This document shows positions 6,383 to 14,458 of a stretch of 25,518 bases of DNA, piece by piece. Origin of the DNA: Verrucomicrobiota bacterium. Its GTDB lineage: Bacteria > Verrucomicrobiota > Verrucomicrobiia > Opitutales > Opitutaceae. Under the pieces are notes generated by a model, which saw only the letters and a list, made by a program, of their open reading frames with translations, was not told the origin of the DNA and did not search any database. The stretch lies in assembly GCA_023426435.1 (NCBI GenBank), contig JAFAAS010000170.1:1-25518 (forward strand). Reading direction: 5' to 3'. Made by a program: the position numbers and the translations under genes. Numbering within the stretch: the first letter of the stretch is position 1; each line of letters starts with the position of its first letter.

Positions 6383-7918
6383 ATGACCGCCTCTCCCGCT
6401 CCCGGCCGCGCGTTCCAGCGGTTCCTCAACGGCGTCGAACGCCTCGGCAACGCCCTCCCGCACCCCGCCACGCTTTTCCTCCTGCTCTCCGTTTCGGTCG
6501 TTCTACTTTCCTTCGCGCTCCACGTCCTCGGCGTGTCCGTGGCGCATCCCGGCACCGGCCGAACCGTCGAAGTCGTCAATCTCCTCTCCGTCTCCGGCAT
6601 CCAGCGCATGCTCGTCGAAGCGGTGCGAAACTTCATCGCCTACCCGCCGCTCGGCATGTCGCTCATGTGCCTGCTCGGCATCGGCGTCGCCGAATCCACC
6701 GGCTTGCTTGGCGCCGGGTTGCGTCTCGTCGTGCTCGCCTCGCCCGCGAAACTGATCACACCCATGGTCGTTTTCGCCGGCATCATGTCCAACGCCGGCA
6801 GCGAAGTCGGCTACGTTCTCCTCATCCCGCTCGCCGCCGCTCTGTATCACGCCCTCGGCCGCCACCCGATCGTCGGTCTCGCCGCCGCATTCGCCGGCGT
6901 CTCCGGCGGCTACAGCGCCAATCTCCTCGTCGGCTCCGTCGACGTCCTCCTCGCCGGCCTCTCCGAGGCCGCCGCCCAACTCATCGATCCCGCCTACCGG
7001 GTCGACGCCTTCGCCAACTGGTATTTCATGGCCGTATCCACATTCCTGATAACGGCCGCCGGCACGTGGGTCACCGAGCGCTTCGTCGCTCCGCGCTTGG
7101 GCGACTACACCGGCCCGGCCCCGCGCGAAGAGCTCAAGCCGCTCAACGCCCTCGAGAAACGCGGGCTCTGGTTCGCCACCGCCACCGTCGTCGTCATGGC
7201 CGCGCTCGTCTTGCTCGGCACGCTGCCCGCCCGCGGTTTCCTCGTGAACCCCGACAATCCCACCTTCGCCAACTCGGCGTTCATGGGCGGATTGATCAGC
7301 TTTATCTTCCTCTTCGGACTTCTCCCCGGCATCGCTTACGGCATCGGCGCAAAAACCATCCGCAACGATCACGATGTCGTCAGCGGGATGACCGTCACGA
7401 TGAAGTCGATGGCCTCGTTCATCGTCCTCGCCTTCTTCGCCGCCCAATTCATCGCCTATTTCAACTGGACCAACCTCGGCGTCGTCACCGCCGTCAAGGG
7501 CGCCGAGTTCATCCAACACCTCGGCCTCGAGAATCAGCCCATTCTCCTGATGGTCGCCGTCATCCTTTTCGGCGCCGCCGTAAATCTCCTGATGAGCAGC
7601 GCCTCCGCCAAATGGGCGCTGCTCGCTCCCGTGTTCGTGCCGATGTTTATGCTCCTCGGCTACACACCTGAGCTCGTGCAGGGCGCCTTCCGTATCGGCG
7701 ACAGTATTACGAACATCGTCACCCCGGTCCTCAGCTACTTCCCGCTCATCCTCACCTTCGTGCAACGCTACGAGCCCAAAGGCGGCATCGGCACGATGAT
7801 CGCCACCATGCTCCCTTACACGATCGTCTTCATGATCGCCTGGAGCCTTCTGCTCGCCGTCTGGATCGGCTTCGGCCTCCCCATGGGCCCCGGCGCTCCG
7901 CTCTATCTGACGAAGTAA
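6383..7918 (+). CDS. AbgT-family transporter (p-aminobenzoyl-glutamate type)
   Basis: A 511-residue polytopic inner-membrane protein. The N-terminus (FLNGVERLGNALPHPATLF) is the standard AbgT opening. It is followed by helices with PPLGMSLMCLLGIGVAESTG at about 93-112, then NAGSEVGYVLLIPLAAALY and GGYSANLLVGSVD, and a C-terminal half with MSSASAKWALLAPVFVPM. Known members import p-aminobenzoyl-glutamate, a folate breakdown product, or export sulfonamides. Which applies here cannot be read from the sequence. No abgA/abgB hydrolase genes are adjacent, so peptide-like folate salvage is not supported by context. The gene stands alone, ending at a palindrome shared with the convergent sdh operon. 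Confidence 0.93.
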   Translation: MTASPAPGRAFQRFLNGVERLGNALPHPATLFLLLSVSVVLLSFALHVLGVSVAHPGTGRTVEVVNLLSVSGIQRMLVEAVRNFIAYPPLGMSLMCLLGIGVAESTGLLGAGLRLVVLASPAKLITPMVVFAGIMSNAGSEVGYVLLIPLAAALYHALGRHPIVGLAAAFAGVSGGYSANLLVGSVDVLLAGLSEAAAQLIDPAYRVDAFANWYFMAVSTFLITAAGTWVTERFVAPRLGDYTGPAPREELKPLNALEKRGLWFATATVVVMAALVLLGTLPARGFLVNPDNPTFANSAFMGGLISFIFLFGLLPGIAYGIGAKTIRNDHDVVSGMTVTMKSMASFIVLAFFAAQFIAYFNWTNLGVVTAVKGAEFIQHLGLENQPILLMVAVILFGAAVNLLMSSASAKWALLAPVFVPMFMLLGYTPELVQGAFRIGDSITNIVTPVLSYFPLILTFVQRYEPKGGIGTMIATMLPYTIVFMIAWSLLLAVWIGFGLPMGPGAPLYLTK

Positions 7919-7922
7919 AACC

Positions 7923-7954
7923 TCGTAGCGAAACGCTTACACGTTCCGCTACGA
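7923..7954. terminator. Palindrome between convergent transporter and sdhB
   Basis: TCGTAGCGAAACG (7923-7935) and CGTTCCGCTACGA (7942-7954) pair over 13 bases with one mismatch and a 6-base loop. It lies in the 45-base gap between two converging stop codons, so it can serve as a 3'-end hairpin for both transcripts. A related motif (GTAGCGGAACG ... CCGCTAC) occurs at 11721-11749. Confidence 0.65.
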
Positions 7955-7963
7955 ACCTCCACT

Positions 7964-8776
7964 TTAAGCCCCGCCGCCACCCGTCACCGCCGGCGCCGGC
8001 TTGAACACCGATTTGAAGCTCGCCTTCAAATAATCGCGATTCATCCGCGCGATGAAATCGTGCGAGATCAATTTCGGGCACGCCGCACTGCACTCGTATT
8101 GGTTCGTGCAACTGCCAAAACCCATCTCGTCCATCGTGTTCACCATCGCGAGCACGCGGCGATCGCGCTCGGGTTGGCCCTGCGGCAGCAATCCAAGCTG
8201 CGACACCTTTGCCGCCACGAACAACATCGCGCTCGCGTTCTTGCACGCCGCCACGCACGCGCCGCACTGAATGCACGACGCCGCATCCATCGCCAGATCC
8301 GCATCCCCCTTCGGAATCGGAATCGAATTCGCATCCGGCGCCGCGCCCGTGCGCACGCTGATAAAACCGCCTGCCGCCTGGATCTTGTCGAACGCACTGC
8401 GATCGATGACCAGATCTTTCACGAGCGGAAACGCCTTCGCCCGAAACGGCTCCACCACCACGATGTCGCCGTCGCTGAAGCTGCGCACATACGTCTGACA
8501 CGTGGCAATGCCCCGCCCCGGTCCGTGCGGCTTGCCGTTGATCGACAACGAGCACGTGCCGCAAATGCCCTCGCGACAATCGTGGGCAAACGCGATCGGC
8601 TCCTCGCCCTTCTTCGTCAGCTCGTCGTTCACCACGTCGAGCATCTCGAGAAACGACATGTTCGGGTTCAGGTTCTTCGCCGGATAATCGACGAACTTGC
8701 CCGGTGCCTCCGGACCGGCCTGCCGCCAAACCCGAAGCGTGAGATTGATGGATTTCTGAGAGGTGGCTGCGACCAT
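7964..8776 (-). CDS. sdhB: Succinate dehydrogenase/fumarate reductase iron-sulfur subunit
   Basis: Carries electrons from the FAD of SdhA to quinone through three clusters. It is 270 residues from ATG 8776. The [2Fe-2S] ligands are Cys67, Cys72, Cys75 and Cys93 (CREGICGTC motif). By spacing with E. coli SdhB, the [4Fe-4S] ligands are Cys168, Cys171, Cys174 and Cys233, and the [3Fe-4S] ligands are Cys178, Cys223 and Cys229, so all clusters are intact. The frame is open 24 codons further upstream, but ATG 8776 gives the normal N-terminus. It is the last gene of sdhCAB, separated from sdhA by 84 bases that hold a cruciform-forming element. There is no Shine-Dalgarno. Confidence 0.97.
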   Translation of the reverse strand: MVAATSQKSINLTLRVWRQAGPEAPGKFVDYPAKNLNPNMSFLEMLDVVNDELTKKGEEPIAFAHDCREGICGTCSLSINGKPHGPGRGIATCQTYVRSFSDGDIVVVEPFRAKAFPLVKDLVIDRSAFDKIQAAGGFISVRTGAAPDANSIPIPKGDADLAMDAASCIQCGACVAACKNASAMLFVAAKVSQLGLLPQGQPERDRRVLAMVNTMDEMGFGSCTNQYECSAACPKLISHDFIARMNRDYLKASFKSVFKPAPAVTGGGGA

Positions 8777-8796
8777 GGTGGATGATTTTTCTCGTC

Positions 8797-8846
8797 GGTA
8801 GGTTGCGCGCTCGCCGCGCAACGGGCGCGTAAACGCACCACCTACC
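8797..8846. repeat. Cruciform-forming element between sdhA and sdhB
   Basis: The outer arms GGTAGGT (8797-8803) and ACCTACC (8840-8846) enclose an inner perfect hairpin TTGCGCG (8803-8809) / CGCGCAA (8815-8821), the arms sharing one base. The whole fits into the 84-base space inside the operon. On the transcript it would form a two-level hairpin upstream of the sdhB start and could influence mRNA processing or the SdhA:SdhB ratio; that is inference. Confidence 0.7.
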
Positions 8847-8860
8847 ATGATTTCGTTGGA

Positions 8861-10783
8861 TTACTTATAGCTTCGGACGCTGGGCTTCACGAATTCGTAA
8901 TTGAGCGGCTCGACATTGCGCAGCGGCGCTTTGCCTTCGCCCTGAAACTCCCACGCCGCCACGTGCGAGAAGGTCTCGTCATCGCGTTTGCACTCGCCGT
9001 CCGGATACTGGTGTTCCTCCCGGAAATGCCCGCCGCAGCTCTCTTCGCGCGTCAACGCGTCGAGACACATCAATTCGCCGAGCTCGAGGAAATCCGCCAC
9101 GCGACCCGCCTGCTCGAGCGATTGGTTCAAGGTGTTCTCCGAACCGGGCACGCGCACATTCGCCCAGAACTCTTCCCGCAGCTTCGGGATCTCCTGCAGC
9201 GCCTTCTTCAACGACGCCTCCGTGCGCGCCATGCCGCAACCTTCCCACATGATCTTGCCGAGGCGCTTGTGGAAATGACTCACCGGCTCCGTGCCTTTCG
9301 TGTCGAGCAATCGCTTCGTCATGTTCACGACGTTTTGCTCCACCGCCTTGAACTCCGCCGCATCGGCCGACGGACGCGAGCCCGGCTTCTGCGTCGCGAG
9401 ATAATCGCCGATCGTGTAAGGGATCACGAAATAGCCATCCGCGAGTCCCTGCATCAGCGCCGACGCGCCGAGCCGGTTCGCGCCGTGGTCCGAGAAGTTC
9501 GCTTCACCGAGAACGAACAACCCCGGCACATTCGACATCAGGTTATAATCCACCCACAACCCGCCCATCGTGTAGTGCACCGCCGGATAGATGCGCATCG
9601 GCACCTTGTAGGCGTTCTCGTCCGTGATCTCGTGATAGATGTCGAAGAGATTGCCGTAGCGCTCCGCCACGCCCGCCTCGCCGAGCCGATTGATCGCGTC
9701 CGAGAAATCCAGATACACGCCCAACCCGCTCTCGCCCACGCCGCGACCTTCGTCGCACACGCGCTTCGCCGCCCGCGACGCGATGTCGCGCGGCGCCAGA
9801 TTGCCGAAGCTCGGATACATCCGCTCGAGGTAGTAATCGCGATCCTCTTCGGGAATCGTATTCGGATCCTTGAGACGATCCGCGGCCTTCTTCGGCACCC
9901 AGATCCGGCCGTCGTTGCGCAACGACTCCGACATCAGCGTCAGCTTCGACTGATAGTCGCCGCTCACCGGAATGCACGTCGGGTGAATCTGCGTGTAGCA
10001 CGGATTCGCGAAACACGCGCCCCGCTTGTAAGCCCGCCAGATCGCGGTCGCATTCGACTGTCGCGCATACGTCGAAAGATTGAACACGTTGCCGTAACCG
10101 CCCGTGGCCAGAATCACCGCATCCGCCGCATGCCGAGAGATCGCGCCCGTGATCAGATCGCGCACGACAATCCCCTTCGCCTGCCCATCCACAATCACGA
10201 GATCGAGCATCTCGGTGTTCGGGAAGAGCTGCACGGTGTTGGCGCCCACCTGGCGCATCAGCGACGAATAAGCGCCGAGCAACAACTGCTGCCCGGTCTG
10301 CCCGCGCGCGTAAAAGGTGCGCGACACCTGCGCCCCGCCGAACGACCGGTTCGCCAGCAACCCGCCGTATTCGCGCGCGAACGGCACGCCTTGCGCCACA
10401 CACTGATCGATGATGTTGACCGACACCTCCGCGAGCCGATGCACATTCGCCTCGCGCGCGCGGTAATCGCCGCCCTTGAGCGTGTCGTAGAAAAGCCGAT
10501 ACACGCTGTCGCCGTCGTTCTGGTAGTTCTTCGCGGCATTGATGCCACCCTGCGCAGCGATCGAGTGCGCGCGACGGGGGCTGTCGTGATACACGAAGCA
10601 CTTCACCTTGTAGCCGAGCTCCGCGAGCGTCGCGGCGGCCGAGGAGCCGGCGAGGCCGGCGCCGACGACGATCACTTCGTATTTCCGTTTGTTGGCCGGA
10701 TTGACGAGGCGGATGTTCGCCTTGTGGTTGCGCCACTTGTCGGCGAGCGGGCCGGGCGGGATGCGGGAGTCGAGTTGGGCCAT
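8861..10783 (-). CDS. sdhA: Succinate dehydrogenase/fumarate reductase flavoprotein subunit
   Basis: The catalytic subunit oxidising succinate to fumarate (or the reverse) on the cytoplasmic side of the membrane. It is 640 residues. The FAD-binding dinucleotide fold has VGAGLAGSSAA at about 40-50. His73 in RAHSIAAQGGINAA corresponds to the covalently flavinylated histidine of the family. Later motifs include QIHPTCIPVSGD and HYTMGGLWVDYN, which hold active-site residues. The length and the N-terminal extension fit the type-B class found with a single five-helix cytochrome b subunit. The start is 12 bases from the sdhC stop, so the genes are clearly co-transcribed. There is no Shine-Dalgarno. 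Confidence 0.97.
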   Translation of the reverse strand: MAQLDSRIPPGPLADKWRNHKANIRLVNPANKRKYEVIVVGAGLAGSSAAATLAELGYKVKCFVYHDSPRRAHSIAAQGGINAAKNYQNDGDSVYRLFYDTLKGGDYRAREANVHRLAEVSVNIIDQCVAQGVPFAREYGGLLANRSFGGAQVSRTFYARGQTGQQLLLGAYSSLMRQVGANTVQLFPNTEMLDLVIVDGQAKGIVVRDLITGAISRHAADAVILATGGYGNVFNLSTYARQSNATAIWRAYKRGACFANPCYTQIHPTCIPVSGDYQSKLTLMSESLRNDGRIWVPKKAADRLKDPNTIPEEDRDYYLERMYPSFGNLAPRDIASRAAKRVCDEGRGVGESGLGVYLDFSDAINRLGEAGVAERYGNLFDIYHEITDENAYKVPMRIYPAVHYTMGGLWVDYNLMSNVPGLFVLGEANFSDHGANRLGASALMQGLADGYFVIPYTIGDYLATQKPGSRPSADAAEFKAVEQNVVNMTKRLLDTKGTEPVSHFHKRLGKIMWEGCGMARTEASLKKALQEIPKLREEFWANVRVPGSENTLNQSLEQAGRVADFLELGELMCLDALTREESCGGHFREEHQYPDGECKRDDETFSHVAAWEFQGEGKAPLRNVEPLNYEFVKPSVRSYK

Positions 10784-10795
10784 GGCGCGAAGATT

Positions 10796-11557
10796 TTAGC
10801 GGTGAATCGCAACAGGAACAGAAGCGCCGGCGTGCGGCTGGAGTTTGCCGATGAGCACGGCGGCGGGAATCGCGAGATTGCCGAGGAAATAGAGCAGCGC
10901 GAACGCCACGCAGACTTTGCGCAGCGCGGGCGACCAGCGCGACGAACGCCAGCCAAAGGTCTGGAACATGCTGTCCGTCCCGTGCACGAGGTGAAAACTC
11001 AGCAACCCCACCGCAATGATGTAGAAAATCGACACCGCGACATTCTGGAACCCGTAAACCACCATCGAGTGCACATCGTGCACCACCGTCCCCGCGGCCA
11101 CCACGGGAAAGCCCGCGATGTGATACTCGCTCGTCATGGTATATTCCGGCAACGCCGTCTTGAACGTGTCCGCCCCCGCCGAGCCGATCGTGAAGTGCGC
11201 GATGTGATACACGATGAAGGCCAGCACCACATAGCCCGTCCACCGCATCGTGCGCGACGCGAGCGTGGCGCGGATCGTGTGCTTGGCACTATAGCCCACA
11301 TTCCTCGCGGCGTGATTTTCCAGCGTCAGCACCGTCGCCGCCCATACGTGAATTCCCACCGCAACCAACAACCCAATGCGGGCAACCCACAGCAACGGCC
11401 CGAGCGATTGCAGGAAGTGGGCGTAGCCGTTCAGTTTGTCGGGCTCGGAAAAGACCTGGAGGTTGCCCACCAAGTGTCCGATCACAAATCCAATGAGGAT
11501 CAAGCCCGTCACGGCCATGAGGAACTTGCGGCCGATAGTGGAGCGGAAGAGGTTCAT
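10796..11557 (-). CDS. sdhC: Succinate dehydrogenase cytochrome b subunit (type B, dihaem)
   Basis: The membrane anchor that carries haem b and the quinone site for SdhAB. It is 253 residues with five hydrophobic helices, roughly 12-30, 55-75, 107-125, 150-185 and 215-238. Candidate axial haem histidines are His28 (IGHLVGN), His70 (GIHVW), His118 (VYHIAH) and His189 (SFHLVHG), matching the four-histidine pattern of dihaem type-B enzymes such as Wolinella FrdC. The exact assignment of the later two is inferred. It is the first gene of sdhCAB, so the promoter should lie in 11558-11768. That region also contains a 9-bp perfect hairpin and a palindrome. There is no separate sdhD, as expected for this class. 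Confidence 0.94.
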   Translation of the reverse strand: MNLFRSTIGRKFLMAVTGLILIGFVIGHLVGNLQVFSEPDKLNGYAHFLQSLGPLLWVARIGLLVAVGIHVWAATVLTLENHAARNVGYSAKHTIRATLASRTMRWTGYVVLAFIVYHIAHFTIGSAGADTFKTALPEYTMTSEYHIAGFPVVAAGTVVHDVHSMVVYGFQNVAVSIFYIIAVGLLSFHLVHGTDSMFQTFGWRSSRWSPALRKVCVAFALLYFLGNLAIPAAVLIGKLQPHAGASVPVAIHR

Positions 11558-11613
11558 CGCAGTTACGGGAGGGGATTACGCCGCGGCGCTTAGATGCGTG
11601 GTAAGTTCGACGC

Positions 11614-11643
11614 GCAGGCGGTCCTTGTAAAGTAACCGCCTGC
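11614..11643. promoter_or_regulatory. Perfect hairpin in the sdh upstream region
   Basis: GCAGGCGGT (11614-11622) and ACCGCCTGC (11635-11643) pair over 9 bases with a 12-base AT-rich loop, 57 to 86 bases upstream of the sdhC start. Its place in front of the operon suggests an operator or a 5'-leader hairpin. No repressor or riboswitch family is recognised in it. Confidence 0.4.
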
Positions 11644-11720
11644 CGAGGGACAGCTTATTAGTCGCCCTAACTTTTTGGAGTAGTTGATGGCGGCCAAGCT
11701 CCTACCTCCGACATCTCATT

Positions 11721-11749
11721 GTAGCGGAACGCGCGAACGTCCCCGCTAC
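11721..11749. terminator. Palindrome downstream of the PaaK-like gene
   Basis: GTAGCGG (11721-11727) pairs with CCGCTAC (11743-11749), with a partial inner ACG/CGT extension. It begins 19 bases past the stop of the PaaK-like gene on the minus strand and upstream of sdhC. It resembles the palindrome at 7923-7954. No U-run follows. Confidence 0.45.
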
Positions 11750-11768
11750 GGCACCACCACGACTCCGT

Positions 11769-13031
11769 TTATTTCGCGAGCGGTTTCAACAACGCAAACT
11801 TCCCGCTCGCCGCCGGCGCGATCACCCGGCGTCGAAACGCACTCACGCGCACACCTTCGCCCAACACCCGCGCGATCGCCTGCTCCACACCGACGGGCGC
11901 GACATGATCCGCCACGTAGTGGAAGTCCCACCGCGCATCGCTGGTCTGCACCAGCATGTAGTGCCAGCACGCGAACTCCGCCGGCAACGCCGCATCGATA
12001 TCGGTCGGCGATACCAGCGACCCATCCGGCCGGAAATACAAATTGCCCTCCCTGCCCAGCAGACGAAATCCCGTCGGAAAACGCTGCACAATGTCACCCG
12101 TGTGATACCGCAACAACGGCATCGCCTCGCGATCCCGCGTGGTCACGTAAATCTGAAACACATCCGGCAGCGTCTCCGGTCGCCACGGCACCAGCTCGAT
12201 GAACGCATTCGCATCGATCACGCGCGAGTTGTCCTTGAACGCCTCGCCCACGAACAAATACCCCGCCTCCGTCGAACCGTAGAGGTCCACCTGCGGCGCC
12301 GGAAACACCTCCGCAATCCGCGCTCCGTGCTGCGCGCTGGCCTTGCCATACGTCAAAATCACCGCGCGCAAACTCGGCACTTTCACGCCGCGCTTCTTCG
12401 CCGCCCGCGCCAGCAGCGACAAATACACCGGCTCGCCTTCCAGCACCTCCGGCTTCGTCGCCTGCAACTCGAACACGATCCGATCCCACTCCGACTCCGG
12501 AAACGCGAAGGGATCGCTCGAGAGATTCAAATAAACCGTCCCGTCGAAATACCGGTGCGGAAACGGATGATCCTCGTAAGGACACAAATTGCTCGAACAC
12601 CCGACCGGCGCCAAAACGCATTTCCGATACGGCCGTCCAACAAACTCGCGCAGGATCGGCGACGCGAGATACGCGCGCTCCGTCTGCGCATTCCACCAGC
12701 CATCCTCCATGATCACGGTCATCGGCGACTGCGTCGTGCCGCCCGTGCTCTCGTATTCATAACGCTTCGTCTGCAGCCCGCGCTCGACCACCGCGTAATC
12801 CTCGAAAAACGCCTGGTGCCCCCGCTCGATGATTTCCTTTTTCGACAGCGCCGGGATCTCGCGATAGCACGACCACTGCAACGGCTCCGCATGCAACGGA
12901 AAACGCTGCCCATACAGCGGGCTGCGTTCATAGATCTTGCGAATTTCGCGTTCCAGAGGAGTCGGCAGAAAATCGCCCTCCGGCGCTGGACCGAGCGTCT
13001 CGGAGGCGTTGGCAAACGTGGGAAGCGTCAT
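11769..13031 (-). CDS. PaaK-like adenylate-forming enzyme (phenylacetate-CoA ligase/F390 synthetase-related)
   Basis: A 420-residue cytoplasmic enzyme expected to activate a carboxylate as an acyl-adenylate. The phosphate-binding loop ESTGGTTQSPM is at 94-104, YGSTEAG at 251-257 and RYHTGD at 308-313. A short C-terminal subdomain ends in SGKF with Lys411 in the position of the family's acyl-adenylation lysine. It is close in length to PaaK proteins. ATG 13031 is preferred over an ORF start 14 codons upstream because it begins at a natural N-terminus. The Nudix gene precedes it by 72 bases on the same strand. No phenylacetate pathway, carrier protein or acyltransferase genes are nearby, so the substrate is unknown. 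Confidence 0.85.
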   Translation of the reverse strand: MTLPTFANASETLGPAPEGDFLPTPLEREIRKIYERSPLYGQRFPLHAEPLQWSCYREIPALSKKEIIERGHQAFFEDYAVVERGLQTKRYEYESTGGTTQSPMTVIMEDGWWNAQTERAYLASPILREFVGRPYRKCVLAPVGCSSNLCPYEDHPFPHRYFDGTVYLNLSSDPFAFPESEWDRIVFELQATKPEVLEGEPVYLSLLARAAKKRGVKVPSLRAVILTYGKASAQHGARIAEVFPAPQVDLYGSTEAGYLFVGEAFKDNSRVIDANAFIELVPWRPETLPDVFQIYVTTRDREAMPLLRYHTGDIVQRFPTGFRLLGREGNLYFRPDGSLVSPTDIDAALPAEFACWHYMLVQTSDARWDFHYVADHVAPVGVEQAIARVLGEGVRVSAFRRRVIAPAASGKFALLKPLAK

Positions 13032-13103
13032 TGAAACGGGTGTGTGATCCAGTAAGCGGCCCCCGCGTCTCAAGTCAAACGACCGCAGCCGCCCCCACGC
13101 ACA

Positions 13104-13676
13104 TCACGCCTTGCTCAACGCCCGCCACAGCGGTTCGAAGAGAAGCAAGGCATTCAACGTCAGGCTGTGCGTAATCCCTCCCGCGCGCGCGAGCGCGAAC
13201 ACGTCCTCCACCGGCAGCGTCACGACTTTCATCTCCTCGTCCGCATCCCACGCCAGCGGATGCGTCAGCTCCGCCTCGTCCACATACACGAGATGACACC
13301 GATTGCTTTGCATCGCCGGATTCGGATGCACGCTGCCCAACATCTTCGCCGGCGCCCCCGTATAGCCGGTTTCCTCCTGCAGCTCGCGCACGCCCGCGAT
13401 CGCCGGCTCTTCACCGGCCTCGATCACCCCGCCCGGAATCTCGAGCGAAAACTCGTCGATTCCATAACGAAACTGCTGCACCAACACGACCCGGCGATCG
13501 CGCGTGAGCGCCACCACGTTCACCCAATCCGGCGGATCGATCACGATGAAGTCCCGCTCGGTCCCGCGCACCGGATGACGGAATCGCGTGCTCCTCACTT
13601 CGAAAATCCGGGTCTTCGCAATCGTCGTATGCGCGAGCGCTTCCCAGCGCGGCAGGTCGGGATTCGGTAGTCTCAT
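13104..13676 (-). CDS. Nudix hydrolase, ADP-ribose pyrophosphatase-like
   Basis: A 190-residue cytoplasmic hydrolase that cleaves a nucleoside diphosphate linked to another moiety, most likely ADP-ribose or a sugar nucleotide. A complete Nudix box G-x5-E-x7-REUxEExGU spans residues 83-105, with the metal-binding REL-QEE at 97-102. The upstream VVLVQQFRYGIDEFSLEIPGG is typical of the ADP-ribose pyrophosphatase branch. The frame is open 28 codons before ATG 13676; that start is chosen because the extension is low-complexity. It sits between the LysM gene's terminator and the PaaK-like gene, probably sharing a transcript with the latter. The real substrate is not determinable. Confidence 0.9.
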   Translation of the reverse strand: MRLPNPDLPRWEALAHTTIAKTRIFEVRSTRFRHPVRGTERDFIVIDPPDWVNVVALTRDRRVVLVQQFRYGIDEFSLEIPGGVIEAGEEPAIAGVRELQEETGYTGAPAKMLGSVHPNPAMQSNRCHLVYVDEAELTHPLAWDADEEMKVVTLPVEDVFALARAGGITHSLTLNALLLFEPLWRALSKA

Positions 13677-13760
13677 GCGACGCTCAGGCTTCCACGACTC
13701 TCCACTTAACTCCAGCGACGAAACGCGCCCCCTTCTTTTCATCGCCTCTCGCCCAACCAC

Positions 13761-13793
13761 AAAAAAACCTCCCGATTTTCACCGGGAGGTTTT
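13761..13793 (-). terminator. Strong intrinsic terminator after the LysM gene
   Basis: AAAACCTCCCG (13764-13774) and CGGGAGGTTTT (13783-13793) form a perfect 11-bp stem with an 8-base loop. On the minus strand it is followed by a run of seven U (13761-13767, shared with the stem base). It lies 27 bases past the LysM gene stop and before the Nudix gene, so it should separate their transcripts. Confidence 0.88.
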
Positions 13794-13820
13794 CGAAATT
13801 CGAATCGGCTTCGCGCGAGA

Positions 13821-14348
13821 TTATTTCTTCGGGAGCTTGATCTTCTGGCCCACCTTCAAACTCGACCAGTTCACACCCGGGTTCACCGCCATCAAATCCG
13901 CGAGCGAGATGCCTTTCGCGCGCGCAATCTTCGATCCCGTGTCGCCTCCCTGAATCACGTATTCGTCAGGACCCGCCACCACCGGACCACTCGACGCCGC
14001 CGCCTTCGAAGCCGCCGCCGGCGCCGGCGCCTTCTTCTGCGCGTCCTCGAGCTTCGTAATCGCCGCGTGGATACTTCCGAGATCCGTCGCGACCGTGTTG
14101 AACGCCTCCTGCGTCGTGCGCGACAGCGAACCGATGTCGCGGCTCGTCTTGTCGACGCTCGATTGGACCGTCGTCAACTGGCCTTCGATGCTGTCGATCC
14201 GACCCACTTTCTCCTCTTGCACGGCGACCGCCTTTTGAAGGCTCGACGCCTTGATCGCGGCATAGCCGCCGACCAGAAGAGACAGCACGCCAACGACGAT
14301 GCCCGCCACCGGCAGCATGCTGTTATTTTCACGCGAAATGGTATCCAT
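13821..14348 (-). CDS. Membrane-anchored coiled-coil protein with a C-terminal LysM domain
   Basis: A 175-residue envelope protein. One membrane helix (about 13-33) is followed by a predicted coiled coil, about 36-104, with repeated hydrophobic heptads (VGRIDSIEGQLTTVQSSVDK onward). An Ala/Pro-rich linker runs about 105-125. A LysM domain (YVIQGGDTGSKIARAKGIS ... LKVGQKIKLPKK, about 129-175) should bind peptidoglycan. The likely topology has the N-terminus in the cytoplasm and the LysM domain in the periplasm, so it could tether the inner membrane to the cell wall. Position 137 carries TGSKIA where LysM usually has SL..IA, a mild variation. It is monocistronic by its strong terminator. No partner genes are evident. 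Confidence 0.88.
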   Translation of the reverse strand: MDTISRENNSMLPVAGIVVGVLSLLVGGYAAIKASSLQKAVAVQEEKVGRIDSIEGQLTTVQSSVDKTSRDIGSLSRTTQEAFNTVATDLGSIHAAITKLEDAQKKAPAPAAASKAAASSGPVVAGPDEYVIQGGDTGSKIARAKGISLADLMAVNPGVNWSSLKVGQKIKLPKK

Positions 14349-14458
14349 AGAGACGAAGGGGAGGTTCGCGCAGGACTAAACGAACCGATAGGCTACGCAA
14401 GAAGAGATTAACACCGCACGAGCGACGTAACCGAACGGAAACGGCTTGCACGCCCCCG

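Noticed and set aside
8963..11593. An 876-codon open frame antisense to sdhA and sdhC
   Set aside because: No family motifs, extreme Arg/His/Ala content, and it spans two real genes and their spacer. It is a composition artefact.
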